Below are positions 57,501 to 64,000 of a DNA stretch of 64,000 nt, piece after piece. A program made the translations under genes and the position numbers. The notes below the pieces were generated by a model that did not search any database, was not told the origin of the DNA, and saw only the letters and a program-made list of their open reading frames with translations. The stretch's first letter is position 1, and each line of letters starts with the position of its first letter. The stretch comes from Corynebacterium gerontici (GTDB taxonomy: Bacteria > Actinomycetota > Actinomycetes > Mycobacteriales > Mycobacteriaceae). The stretch lies in contig NZ_CP033897.1 in assembly GCF_003813985.1 (NCBI RefSeq), forward strand, positions 1,426,001 through 1,490,000. Direction: 5' to 3'.

Positions 57501-57870
57501 GCCCAAACTTTTGGAAAAGCTGCGGCACAATCGATTCCAGATCGATCTGCGCGTCAATGCCCAAGCCGGCGGCGTATTCCTCGGCGAAACGTGGGGCGTC
57601 GACAAGCTGAAATGCACGATTGCACAACGTCATCAGCGTGAGTGCAGGGCTGATCAGCAACAGCGGCTCAATTTCGGCACCGGCGGCGAGCTGTCGGGAA
57701 AGAAAGATGCCGTAGAGGCGCTCAATGCGCTCGAGCTCATCGCTAGCCAAATCGAGGTCAGCGACAATATCCAAGCCGCCCAAACGCTGGGAAAACTCCA
57801 GCTCAGACTGTGAGGCCCAGCCCAGCAACGAGTCGTTGAGATCAGCAATCGGGTGGCCTTGCGCTCCCAT
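54529..57870 (-). CDS. Large conserved hypothetical protein between smc and ftsY
   Basis: A 1113-residue protein of unknown function. I recognise no enzyme motif, no membrane segment and no signal peptide. The N-terminal 250 residues are helical and acidic. About 250-750 looks beta-rich with alternating hydrophobic residues and short Gly/Pro turns (VNWRVSIEGTTKVYRTG, ADVRHYETLLVVAP-like), suggesting several immunoglobulin-like or beta-sandwich units. From about 850 it is helical again, with LLKQLRNLAGENLI. The ATG 57870 follows GAAGG by eight bases. It is 46 bases downstream of smc and upstream of ftsY on one strand. A large protein at this place also occurs in Corynebacterium glutamicum to my knowledge, so it is conserved, not an orphan. 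Confidence 0.72.
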   Translation of the reverse strand: MGAQGHPIADLNDSLLGWASQSELEFSQRLGGLDIVADLDLASDELERIERLYGIFLSRQLAAGAEIEPLLLISPALTLMTLCNRAFQLVDAPRFAEEYAAGLGIDAQIDLESIVPQLFQKFGLAMPTEDVEKLACLHAGVLANDVPALLEAMDFDEAYPPLVQELQALLPDVAERILHGVAALRDFAVDHPASWYDRDRSALPALPAQVAEALVAELRERPVGTRDRASAVGVANREMRPRILFDTQRNKVCLRLPEQRVPRHADGTFGEVNWRVSIEGTTKVYRTGNPWHTASGFAETLDVAIDHPVREITVQDLSNGITWTVSVLGDDAALLFTTRGANMSDKASLHYETLLVVAPADATVSDVVHGGELEATDTQGLNWEGWTVRTLDLTHASSLAVTQVGHTPRMELVRSVDTRQRVKFLAPEPVSYLHSAGGLRVHESSLIAEFPPTPSGAEEIWQLSISSYAGVGHAGEEVAAPEPLEIPAEGGAFSVFDPDLYDAPWVGEYLVRIRGPRNESFRHEFAIVEGLRAAITMQGVSKQLRIPTAGGLSETSLQIKPGSKPFDVTPRHIIVPTNAASAQCVVSTEEGDQLPLRFTPARLTFELPTVSEPAMWRARRMQLDPTDIAMGGQLRVRTGTAMVDPKVTVRNHHGSPLKTAKLQSEDQLTYQVPLAQLAGQSAKLPAGRVDLEWTDPTGTRISVAIADVAAKNRPSIELLDGVIYCDAEAIWVWPLTAPWEPARAFELDQGKVALPDSYIGAGDLAVQSFALDPFMTLIAPVAPSEQAQRIEQPGFFEGADPSLGELAAFLAGEQEHAPHDSSIMPVLWDMVTTGVAVGESAKAVRAVFSAHPSAALSGLSASLVPAHRQPGRVVESGLVRAKFGLADDLTPHRVPWIGTLELLGALAEGHPARPLLKQLRNLAGENLITALQTARDTTLDSACIDKSTVAIAGMDAAQQEALLEMFFSRSKIVPGLLMDDATRLLAVFETFNHREELKHLLSDEGLIKAAVTLLRTLRSANKQLYAMARVRFDKLDGVDTDAKDNVWSLAPVVSMVLALVARMQAHGMITSNKTLDAATPGWAAMADLVPDLVTGDLISADAVVVALQQPELL
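57471..57481 (-). repeat. Motif CGTCGAAAAGC, copy 13 (in large unknown gene)
   Basis: Exact minus-strand copy, read E-D-V-E-K-L-A. A CGTCGACAAGC variant lies at 57597-57607 on the other strand. Confidence 0.65.
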
Positions 57871-57916
57871 TACATGCACCTTCTTTCCACTAAGCAGCGA
57901 TAGCAACGGTGTAACA

Positions 57917-60900
57917 CTACCGGTCTGCCCCCGGCGCGCGCGACATTCGTTGTGAAATCACTCGCGTCACGCCGTCGCCGCGCATGGTCACTCCGTACAA
58001 AACATTAGCGACGTCCATCGTCGGCTTCTGGTGTGTAATCACGATGAGCTGCGAATCTTGGCGCAGTTCCTCGAAAAGTGCGATCAGCCGGCGCAAATTC
58101 ACGTCATCGAGTGCGGCCTCCACCTCATCCATCACATAGAAGGGACTCGGACGCGCGCGGAAAATCGCCACCAACATGGCCAAAGCCGTCAGCGACTTCT
58201 CGCCGCCCGAAAGCAAGGACAGCCTCTTGACCTTCTTGCCCGGCGGACGCGCCTCTACCTCGATGCCGGTGGTGAGCAAGTCGTGGGGATCCGTGAGCAC
58301 GAGTCTGCCATCGCCACCGGGAAACAGTGTGGCAAACACTTTCGGAAACTCTGCTTCCACATCACGCCAGGCGTCCGTAAACAGTTGCAAGATTTTCGCA
58401 TCAACGTCCTCGATGACGCCGCGAAGATCTTTTCGAGCCTGTTCCACATCAGCCAATTGCGTAGACAGGAACTCATAGCGTTGCTCAAGCGCCTTGAATT
58501 CCTCGAGCGCCAAAGGATTGATCTTGCCTAAGGACTGCAAGTCTCGTTCCGCTTGTTTGAGTCGCTGCTGTTCCGCCTTGACGTCGAAACTGTCATCCGG
58601 GGCGAAATCCTCAATGATCGTGCTCGCGGGAATGCCGGTGACCTCACTGAGCTTTGTTTGCGCCTCTTCCAGGCGAACGAGGGCTTCTTGGGTGCTCAGC
58701 TCAGCCGCGTGCTTGCGCTGAGCCGCCTTGTCTAGCCGCTCACGGACAGCATCGAGATCGCGGCGCGCTTTGAGTTCCGCCGTGTGTGTTTCCTGTGCTT
58801 TGGCCTGCAGCGCATTTCTCTGCTCAGTTGCGCGTTCCAATGCAACAGCGGTTCGCTCCCGCACGTCGGTGGCAAGACGTGCGACGGTGCGGGCCAAATG
58901 CAGGCGCTGACGCCGCCGTGCTTGTTCACGTTCGTGCTGCTGCTGAGCCTGGAGTTCAGCCTGTGCTCTCCGGCGCAGGGCCTCACCACGCCCGCGAGCC
59001 TGCTCGGCGCGTTCCTGAACAGAGTGCAGGTGCAGGCGCGCCTCAGTTTCCATCGCGCGCACTTGTGCCAACGCTGCGGCTGCTTCGTCGCGGGCTGCGG
59101 TGGAAGGCTCGTCTTCGATTTCCTCTACTCTGCTCAGACGATCAGCGAGCTCTTCTCCTTGGGCCCTCAACGTCTCAACGCGTGCTTGTGTCTTCTCCGC
59201 GCGTTGTTGGGTGCCGCGCAACTGCGCCTCAAGCTGTTCCAAACGCCGAGCCGATTGCTGCCGTTGCACTTTCGCCGCACGTGCCCGCTCTTGTGCTTCA
59301 CGCAACGAGGCTTGGGCTTGGGCTTGGGCAACACGAGAATCCTCCGCCGCTTGCAGAGCGCCTTCGAATACGCCGCCAAGTTCGGCAAGTGCAGCGCTCG
59401 CTGCTGCCAATTGCTCATGCGCTTGCGACACTTGAGCTGCAACATCAACGGAGGTTCGCTCCCCCTTGCCAAGCTGCACCCATCCTTGACCACACAATTC
59501 GCCCTGGCAGGTGACTGCCCGCAATCGAGGTTCCGCCTCGACAATGCTTGCTGCCTGTTCGAGTGACTCAGCCAAGGCAACGTCAGCCAACAGTCGATAC
59601 ACCGCTGCACCTACTTGATCGTCCACAGTGACGTGGTTGAGTAGCCACGTCGCTCCCGTAGGCAAGGAGGCATCGATGGTCCAAGCGCTGGCCTGCTCTT
59701 TCTTGACGACGATCGTGCGAGCCACATTTTCCCATGATTGCGAACCGGGATCGCCCACGACCGCATCCGCAAAGGCCCCTAGCGCGGCGGATAACGCCAC
59801 CTGTACCTCCGGTTTGGGGCGTAACGCCTGCGCCAGCGGCACAAAATTACCCTCGACTTTCGCCCCGGGCGCGTTCGCCTGCAGTGTGTCAATCTTTGCT
59901 TCCAAGCTCGATTGCTCTCGTTCCAAAGAACTGCGCTGCGCGCGGAGTTGCTCTACTCTCGATTCATCGGCTTTGGCCTCGGCGTTGGCGTCAAGCACTC
60001 GCTGCTGCAGGGGCTCCAGCTCTAGTTCACCGGGGGCGACCACTGACTCATGTTCGCGCTTTGCCTGGCGAACCCGCTGGCGTTCCTCCTCGAGCTGCTC
60101 CTGGAGACGGGCGTCTTCTTCCAGCGCTGCCTGGAGTTGTTGTTCTTGGGACTCTTGCGCGGCAACCAGCCTCACCACGCCTTCACGTTGGTCGGCAACC
60201 GCACGAACCTGAGCCATGTGCTCACGATCGGCCCGAGTGGCTACCTCCTCGCGTTCTTCGAGTTCCTCCCGGATCGATTCAAGCCGCTCTTCAGCTACTT
60301 CAACGGTTTCCTCGAGGCGTTCGTACTCTTCTTCTGCTTGCTCAGCCTTGAGCTTCAGCGCCTCCGGGTCTTCACCGCGAAACGGTGTTTCCTGCACGTG
60401 CTCTGCCCGCTCGGTTGCGATTCTGAGCGTGGCAGCGATGCGTTCATTCAGCGCCGAAAGATCAAACCACCGCTGCTGCGCTTGTTCCGCCAGAGGCTGG
60501 ATTTCCAGCCTGACAACCTCAACCTCTGCGAGCGCCTGAGTTGCCGACTCCATCTGTGAACGCAACGCTTCGTGAGATTCGGTGGCGGATTGCAAGGACT
60601 CGTTCTGTGCCTGATGCGCCGCCAACAAGGTGCTGAGCTGGTGCCCGGCGAGGCGCAGACGTGCATCGCGAACATCGGCTTGCACCGTCGCCGCACGCTT
60701 GGCGGCCTCAGCCTGGCGTGCCAGTGGCTTTAGTTGTTTGCGCAGTTCGTCCGTGAGGTCCTGCAGGCGGTCCAGGTTCGCCTGCATGCCGGTGAGTTTG
60801 CGCTGCGCCTTCTCTTTCCTGCGCTTGTGCTTGAGCACGCCCGCTGCCTCTTCAATAAAAGCGCGGCGATCTTCTGGGCGCGATTCCAGAATTTGCGCCA

Positions 60901-61336
60901 GGCGGCCTTGCCCCACAATCACGTGCATTTCCCGGCCGATGCCCGAATCAGACAACAACTCTTGAATGTCCATCAAGCGTGCGCGGTGTCCGTTGATTTC
61001 ATACTCGCTGGCACCGTCGCGGAACATTCGACGCGTCACAGATACTTCTGAGTACTCAATAGGCAGCGCGCCATCGGCGTTATCGATGGTCAACGTGACC
61101 TCGGCGCGGCCAAGGGCCTTGCGCTCACCTGCCCCCGCGAAGATGACATCTTCCATCTTCCCGCCACGCAAAGTCTTGGCGCCTTGTTCGCCCATGACCC
61201 ATGCCAGCGCATCCACAACATTCGATTTACCGGAGCCATTTGGCCCCACAACCGCGCAAATTCCTGGCTCAAACTTCAAAGAAGTCGCCGACGCGAAGGA
61301 CTTGAATCCTTTTAGCGTCAGCGACTTCAAATACAC
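57917..61336 (-). CDS. smc: Chromosome segregation protein SMC
   Basis: ATPase of the condensin-like complex that folds and segregates the chromosome. The 1139 residues have the N-terminal ABC half with GPNGSGKSNVVDAL (31-44) and the Q-loop region, two long coiled coils of Glu/Gln/Arg/Ala heptads (about 170-500 and 660-950), a hinge between (about 500-650), and the C-terminal half with LSLLSGGEKSLTALAML and Walker B FYVMDEVEAALDD. GTG 61336 is the first start; a TAAAAT seven bases upstream hints at a leaderless promoter in addition to read-through from acyP 29 bases away. ScpA and ScpB genes are not in the window. Confidence 0.96.
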   Translation of the reverse strand: MYLKSLTLKGFKSFASATSLKFEPGICAVVGPNGSGKSNVVDALAWVMGEQGAKTLRGGKMEDVIFAGAGERKALGRAEVTLTIDNADGALPIEYSEVSVTRRMFRDGASEYEINGHRARLMDIQELLSDSGIGREMHVIVGQGRLAQILESRPEDRRAFIEEAAGVLKHKRRKEKAQRKLTGMQANLDRLQDLTDELRKQLKPLARQAEAAKRAATVQADVRDARLRLAGHQLSTLLAAHQAQNESLQSATESHEALRSQMESATQALAEVEVVRLEIQPLAEQAQQRWFDLSALNERIAATLRIATERAEHVQETPFRGEDPEALKLKAEQAEEEYERLEETVEVAEERLESIREELEEREEVATRADREHMAQVRAVADQREGVVRLVAAQESQEQQLQAALEEDARLQEQLEEERQRVRQAKREHESVVAPGELELEPLQQRVLDANAEAKADESRVEQLRAQRSSLEREQSSLEAKIDTLQANAPGAKVEGNFVPLAQALRPKPEVQVALSAALGAFADAVVGDPGSQSWENVARTIVVKKEQASAWTIDASLPTGATWLLNHVTVDDQVGAAVYRLLADVALAESLEQAASIVEAEPRLRAVTCQGELCGQGWVQLGKGERTSVDVAAQVSQAHEQLAAASAALAELGGVFEGALQAAEDSRVAQAQAQASLREAQERARAAKVQRQQSARRLEQLEAQLRGTQQRAEKTQARVETLRAQGEELADRLSRVEEIEDEPSTAARDEAAAALAQVRAMETEARLHLHSVQERAEQARGRGEALRRRAQAELQAQQQHEREQARRRQRLHLARTVARLATDVRERTAVALERATEQRNALQAKAQETHTAELKARRDLDAVRERLDKAAQRKHAAELSTQEALVRLEEAQTKLSEVTGIPASTIIEDFAPDDSFDVKAEQQRLKQAERDLQSLGKINPLALEEFKALEQRYEFLSTQLADVEQARKDLRGVIEDVDAKILQLFTDAWRDVEAEFPKVFATLFPGGDGRLVLTDPHDLLTTGIEVEARPPGKKVKRLSLLSGGEKSLTALAMLVAIFRARPSPFYVMDEVEAALDDVNLRRLIALFEELRQDSQLIVITHQKPTMDVANVLYGVTMRGDGVTRVISQRMSRAPGADR

Positions 61337-61365
61337 CCGAGGGATTTTAGCAGAGCTTCTTGCAG

Positions 61366-61641
61366 CTAGCGGGTTTCAAAACCCCGAACTCCTTTAGCTT
61401 CGCTCCAGCGTTCAATCACCGTGTCAACACTGCCGGGCCGGGTGCGATCCGGTTGCGAAAGGGCTTGCAGCATCGCCTCGCACTGTTCGCGCTCGCCCTC
61501 AACCACGACACAGACTCGACCATCGGAAAGGTTGGTAGCAGAGCCGTGCAGCCCCAACGCCTTCGCTTGGCTGTAGGTCCACCAACGAAAGCCAACACCT
61601 TGGACATGCCCATGCACCCATGCTGTGAGACGTGATTGCAT
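61366..61641 (-). CDS. acyP: Acylphosphatase
   Basis: Hydrolyses carboxyl-phosphate bonds. The 91-residue protein has GHVQGVGFRWW with the catalytic Arg19 and SATNLSDGRV with Asn37, both in the standard positions. The ATG shares one base with the stop of the symporter (TGATG), so translation is coupled. It is followed 29 bases later by smc, an arrangement common in actinobacteria. Confidence 0.94.
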   Translation of the reverse strand: MQSRLTAWVHGHVQGVGFRWWTYSQAKALGLHGSATNLSDGRVCVVVEGEREQCEAMLQALSQPDRTRPGSVDTVIERWSEAKGVRGFETR

Positions 61642-63110
61642 CAGACCGACCTCACGATCTGCCCATCACGGTGAGTGACGGGATCAGAGCCATCCCAGCA
61701 TTCGACGTTCTTGATGCCGGGAAGCATGTCCTCGTGGAAGATCGGATCATAGCCCTTGGCTTTTTGGGCGGAGAAGTTGGCCAAAAGTTTCACCGCAATA
61801 CCCGCCAGCGGAACAATGGCGATCAAGTTGATCAGCACCATGATGGCCGCAAATGTATCGCCAAGTGCCCATACCAGTGGCACAGATCCGATGGCACCAA
61901 GAAACACACAAGCCAACACAACCAAGCGGAAGGTTGCCATGACGGCTTTGGATTCGGTGAAGTATTCGATGTTTGCCTGAGCAAGATAGGTGTTGCCGAT
62001 CACCGAGGAGAATGCCAGGAAGAACAAGATGATGGTGATGAAGTGCACGCCCCAACCACCAACTTCCGCGGCCAGGGACTGCTGGGTGAGGGTGGCACCC
62101 TGAACTTCCTCGCCATAGGTGGGGTTATTCAGCAAAATTATGAAGGCGGTAATGGAGCACACCAGGATGGTGTCAAAGTACACACCGAGTGTTTGCACCA
62201 AACCCTGTTTCACTGGGTGCGACACCGTTGCCGTTGCCGCGGCGTTTGGAGCGGAGCCTTCGCCGGCTTCGTTGGAGAACAGGCCACGACGCATGCCCAT
62301 GAGGAACGCCTGACCGAGAGTTGCGCCAGCTACTTCCCGGAAGCCCAGTGCACTACCGACGATTTCGCCGATCATGCCCGGCACTTCTTTGATGTTCAAA
62401 GCGACCACCAGAATGCCGATCACCACGTAGGCAATGGCCATGACGGGGACGATCACCTGAGTGAAGTCGGCGATACGCTGAACACCACCGAAGATGATCA
62501 AGGCGGTGATGAACGCCAAAACTGCGCCGATCGCTACTTTGAACCACATAGCGTCCTGCCCGAAGGATTCGCTCATGGATTCCGCAATGGAGTTCGACTG
62601 GATCGAGTTGTACACGAAGCCGTAGGTGAAGGTGATGGCGAAGGCGAAGACAACCGCAAGCCAGCGGGCATTCAGTCCACGAGTCATATAGTAGGCGGGG
62701 CCGCCTCGATAGGAGCCGTCGGCGTTTCGCGTTTTCCATAGCTGCGCGAGCGTGGACTCCACGAACGCAGTAGCACCACCGATGACGGCGATGACCCACA
62801 TCCAGAACACTGCTCCTGGACCGCCCACGGTGATTGCTACGGCCACGCCGGCGACGTTGCCGGTGCCCACGCGCGAAGCCGCAGAAATTGTGAAGGCTTT
62901 AAAAGCACTAATCCCCTTCTCGTCCGTCTGGCCATGAGCAGGCTTTTCACCAACGGAACGGAACATCTCGGGGATCATGCGAAGTTGCACAACGATGGTG
63001 CGCGCGCCGAAGTAGATACCGGCGCCAAGCAACAGGAACGAAATTACGAGCCACAGCTTGTCATTGATTACGTCAGAAATGAACGTCTGGACACTTTCCA
63101 TGAGCAGCAT
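61641..63110 (-). CDS. Alanine/glycine:cation symporter (AGCS family)
   Basis: Sodium- or proton-coupled amino acid transporter, probably alanine or glycine. The 489 residues form ten or eleven hydrophobic segments; AGCS signatures are GGPAYYMTRGL, the SAASRVGTGNVAGVA region and SNEAGEGSAPNAAA. Starts at ATG 63110, or at ATG 63101 three codons later; both are poor in ribosome sites. Between rnc and acyP-smc, where other actinobacteria commonly have mutM, so the transporter is an insertion into a conserved set. A short 1-base overlap with acyP shows it is fully integrated into the transcript. Confidence 0.9.
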   Translation of the reverse strand: MLLMESVQTFISDVINDKLWLVISFLLLGAGIYFGARTIVVQLRMIPEMFRSVGEKPAHGQTDEKGISAFKAFTISAASRVGTGNVAGVAVAITVGGPGAVFWMWVIAVIGGATAFVESTLAQLWKTRNADGSYRGGPAYYMTRGLNARWLAVVFAFAITFTYGFVYNSIQSNSIAESMSESFGQDAMWFKVAIGAVLAFITALIIFGGVQRIADFTQVIVPVMAIAYVVIGILVVALNIKEVPGMIGEIVGSALGFREVAGATLGQAFLMGMRRGLFSNEAGEGSAPNAAATATVSHPVKQGLVQTLGVYFDTILVCSITAFIILLNNPTYGEEVQGATLTQQSLAAEVGGWGVHFITIILFFLAFSSVIGNTYLAQANIEYFTESKAVMATFRLVVLACVFLGAIGSVPLVWALGDTFAAIMVLINLIAIVPLAGIAVKLLANFSAQKAKGYDPIFHEDMLPGIKNVECWDGSDPVTHRDGQIVRSV

Positions 63111-63189
63111 CCTAGCGTCCAGACCCCAATTTCTATGCATTGGAACAACATTGCCACCAAAAGTGGCATACGTCACTTCCTCAACCTTG

Positions 63190-63960
63190 TCACTCCTGGA
63201 TCAAACTACGGGCAACCTCTTGCTGCAGCTCCACGTGCCCCAAAGCATCCACAGCCTGCTGCGCCGCCAACTGTTCTGCCGCTTTCTTAGAACGACCAGT
63301 ACCGCTGCCAAGCTCATGTTCGCCCACCATGACCCGCGAGGTGAACACGCGCTCATGGTCAGGTCCGATGGATTCCGCGATATAGCGCGCTACGGGGAAC
63401 TTCAACTCCGCTAGGCGCTCTTGAAGGGATGTCTTCCAGTCCAGGTGTCGATCTTCGGCACTGGCGTGCTGGATACGCGATTCGAACAGATGCAGCACGG
63501 CATCCCGCGCAACCTCAAAACCATGAGCTCGGTAGATCGCACCGATCATGGCCTCCATGGTGTCGGCCAAGATGGAGGCCTTTTCGCGTCCTCCGGTGAG
63601 CAACTCACCCTTACCCAGCAAAACATACTGACCCAGACCAATTTCCTGAGCCACCTCAGCCAAGGCATAACGGCTCACGATGCTAGCGCGCATTTTGGAG
63701 ATGTCACTCTCGGGGCGCGACGGGTAGACGTCGAAAAGCCTGCCAGCAACGGACAGTCCGAGCACCGCGTCACCCAGGAATTCAAGGCGTTCGTTATTTG
63801 GCAAGAATCCCAGCTCATTTGCGTAGGAGCGATGCGTGAGCGCGAGCTCGAGCAGATCCTCGGGCAACGTCACGCCAAATGCTTGCAGCAGCGGAGAACA
63901 ATCGACATCGCCGAACTGCGGGAGTTGCACTTCGGGAGCCTTTTTGCGCTTACGGCTCAC
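63190..63960 (-). CDS. rnc: Ribonuclease III
   Basis: Double-strand RNA endonuclease for rRNA and messenger processing. The 256 residues have a basic N-terminus, LTHRSYANELG, the signature NERLEFLGDAVLGLSVAG, the catalytic Asp/Glu in DTMEAMIGAIYRAHG, and a dsRNA-binding domain (KTSLQERLAEL, GSGTGRSKKAAEQLAAQQA) to the end. GTG 63960 overlaps the upstream YceD-like stop by 4 bases (GTGA), which decides the start. One motif copy lies inside the gene. The symporter follows after 80 bases. Confidence 0.96.
   Translation of the reverse strand: MSRKRKKAPEVQLPQFGDVDCSPLLQAFGVTLPEDLLELALTHRSYANELGFLPNNERLEFLGDAVLGLSVAGRLFDVYPSRPESDISKMRASIVSRYALAEVAQEIGLGQYVLLGKGELLTGGREKASILADTMEAMIGAIYRAHGFEVARDAVLHLFESRIQHASAEDRHLDWKTSLQERLAELKFPVARYIAESIGPDHERVFTSRVMVGEHELGSGTGRSKKAAEQLAAQQAVDALGHVELQQEVARSLIQE
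63729..63739 (+). repeat. Motif CGTCGAAAAGC, copy 14 (in rnc)
   Basis: Exact plus-strand copy, antisense to L-F-D-V in rnc. Confidence 0.65.
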
Positions 63961-64000
63961 AGAAACTTCTCCAATCCCGCCCAGCGAACGTCACGAACCT
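63957..64000 (-). CDS. YceD-like (DUF177) protein, last codons only
   Basis: Minus-strand frame entering from the right edge, ending RDVRWAGLEKFL and TGA at 63957-63959. In many bacteria a DUF177 protein of about 170 residues lies before rpmF and rnc, and its C-terminus often reads D-x-R-W-A-x-L. Only 13-14 codons are visible, so the call rests on that tail and on the GTGA overlap with rnc. Confidence 0.55.
   Translation of the reverse strand, partial: VRDVRWAGLEKFL

Overview
This window is a chromosomal segment of an actinobacterium of the genus Corynebacterium; the species cannot be fixed from sequence alone. The evidence is a mycothiol-specific enzyme (Mtr), an Mqo-type malate oxidase, an AmtR-type nitrogen operator in front of amtB-glnK-glnD, actinobacteria-only families (DUF2631, DUF2469), an alanine/glutamate tail on ribosomal protein S16, and gene order typical of corynebacteria. 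G+C is moderately high and about 90% of the sequence is coding. No tRNA, rRNA, insertion sequence, prophage or CRISPR array was seen.

Layout. 1-13.4 kb: cobalamin genes (cobA, cobB, cobO, a chlI/chlD-type chelatase pair, cobQ) interleaved with selO, a DedA-like membrane protein, mqo, an alpha/beta hydrolase, mtr and mapB. 13.4-19.1 kb: a cell-wall and isoprenoid block on the minus strand (penicillin-binding lipoprotein, ispG, site-2 protease, dxr). 19.4-23.8 kb: DUF2631 gene, rlmN, lapA-like gene, cdsA, frr, pyrH. 24.1-30.3 kb: a two-gene AddAB-like helicase-nuclease module on the plus strand, lying between pyrH-frr and rpsB-tsf, with a LexA-like box in front. 30.4-37.6 kb: tsf, rpsB, an M23 protein, xerC, dprA, yifB, yraN, DUF2469 gene. 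37.6-45.0 kb: rnhB, lepB, rplS, tex, a small unknown gene, trmD, rimM, a cupin gene, rpsP. 45.2-54.5 kb: an acyltransferase with SGNH domain, ffh, glnD-glnK-amtB, ftsY. 54.5-64.0 kb: a 1113-residue unknown protein, smc, acyP, an alanine/glycine:cation symporter, rnc and the last codons of a YceD-like gene.

How the genes work together. The cob genes cover C-methylation, cobalt insertion, amidation and adenosylation of the corrin ring; the chlI-chlD product is probably the ATPase side of a CobN-type cobaltochelatase. ispG and dxr belong to the MEP isoprenoid pathway. rpsB, tsf, pyrH, frr, rplS, trmD, rimM and rpsP serve translation; ffh, ftsY and lepB serve protein export. amtB-glnK-glnD takes up ammonium and senses nitrogen.

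Most interesting points: an 11-base motif (CGTCGANAAGC, most often with A at the variable base) that occurs far more often than chance on both strands; a +1 reading-frame step between chlI and chlD at a CCC-TAA site; the SOS-like AddAB module splitting a translation gene cluster; and a strongly structured 72-base element upstream of mqo.
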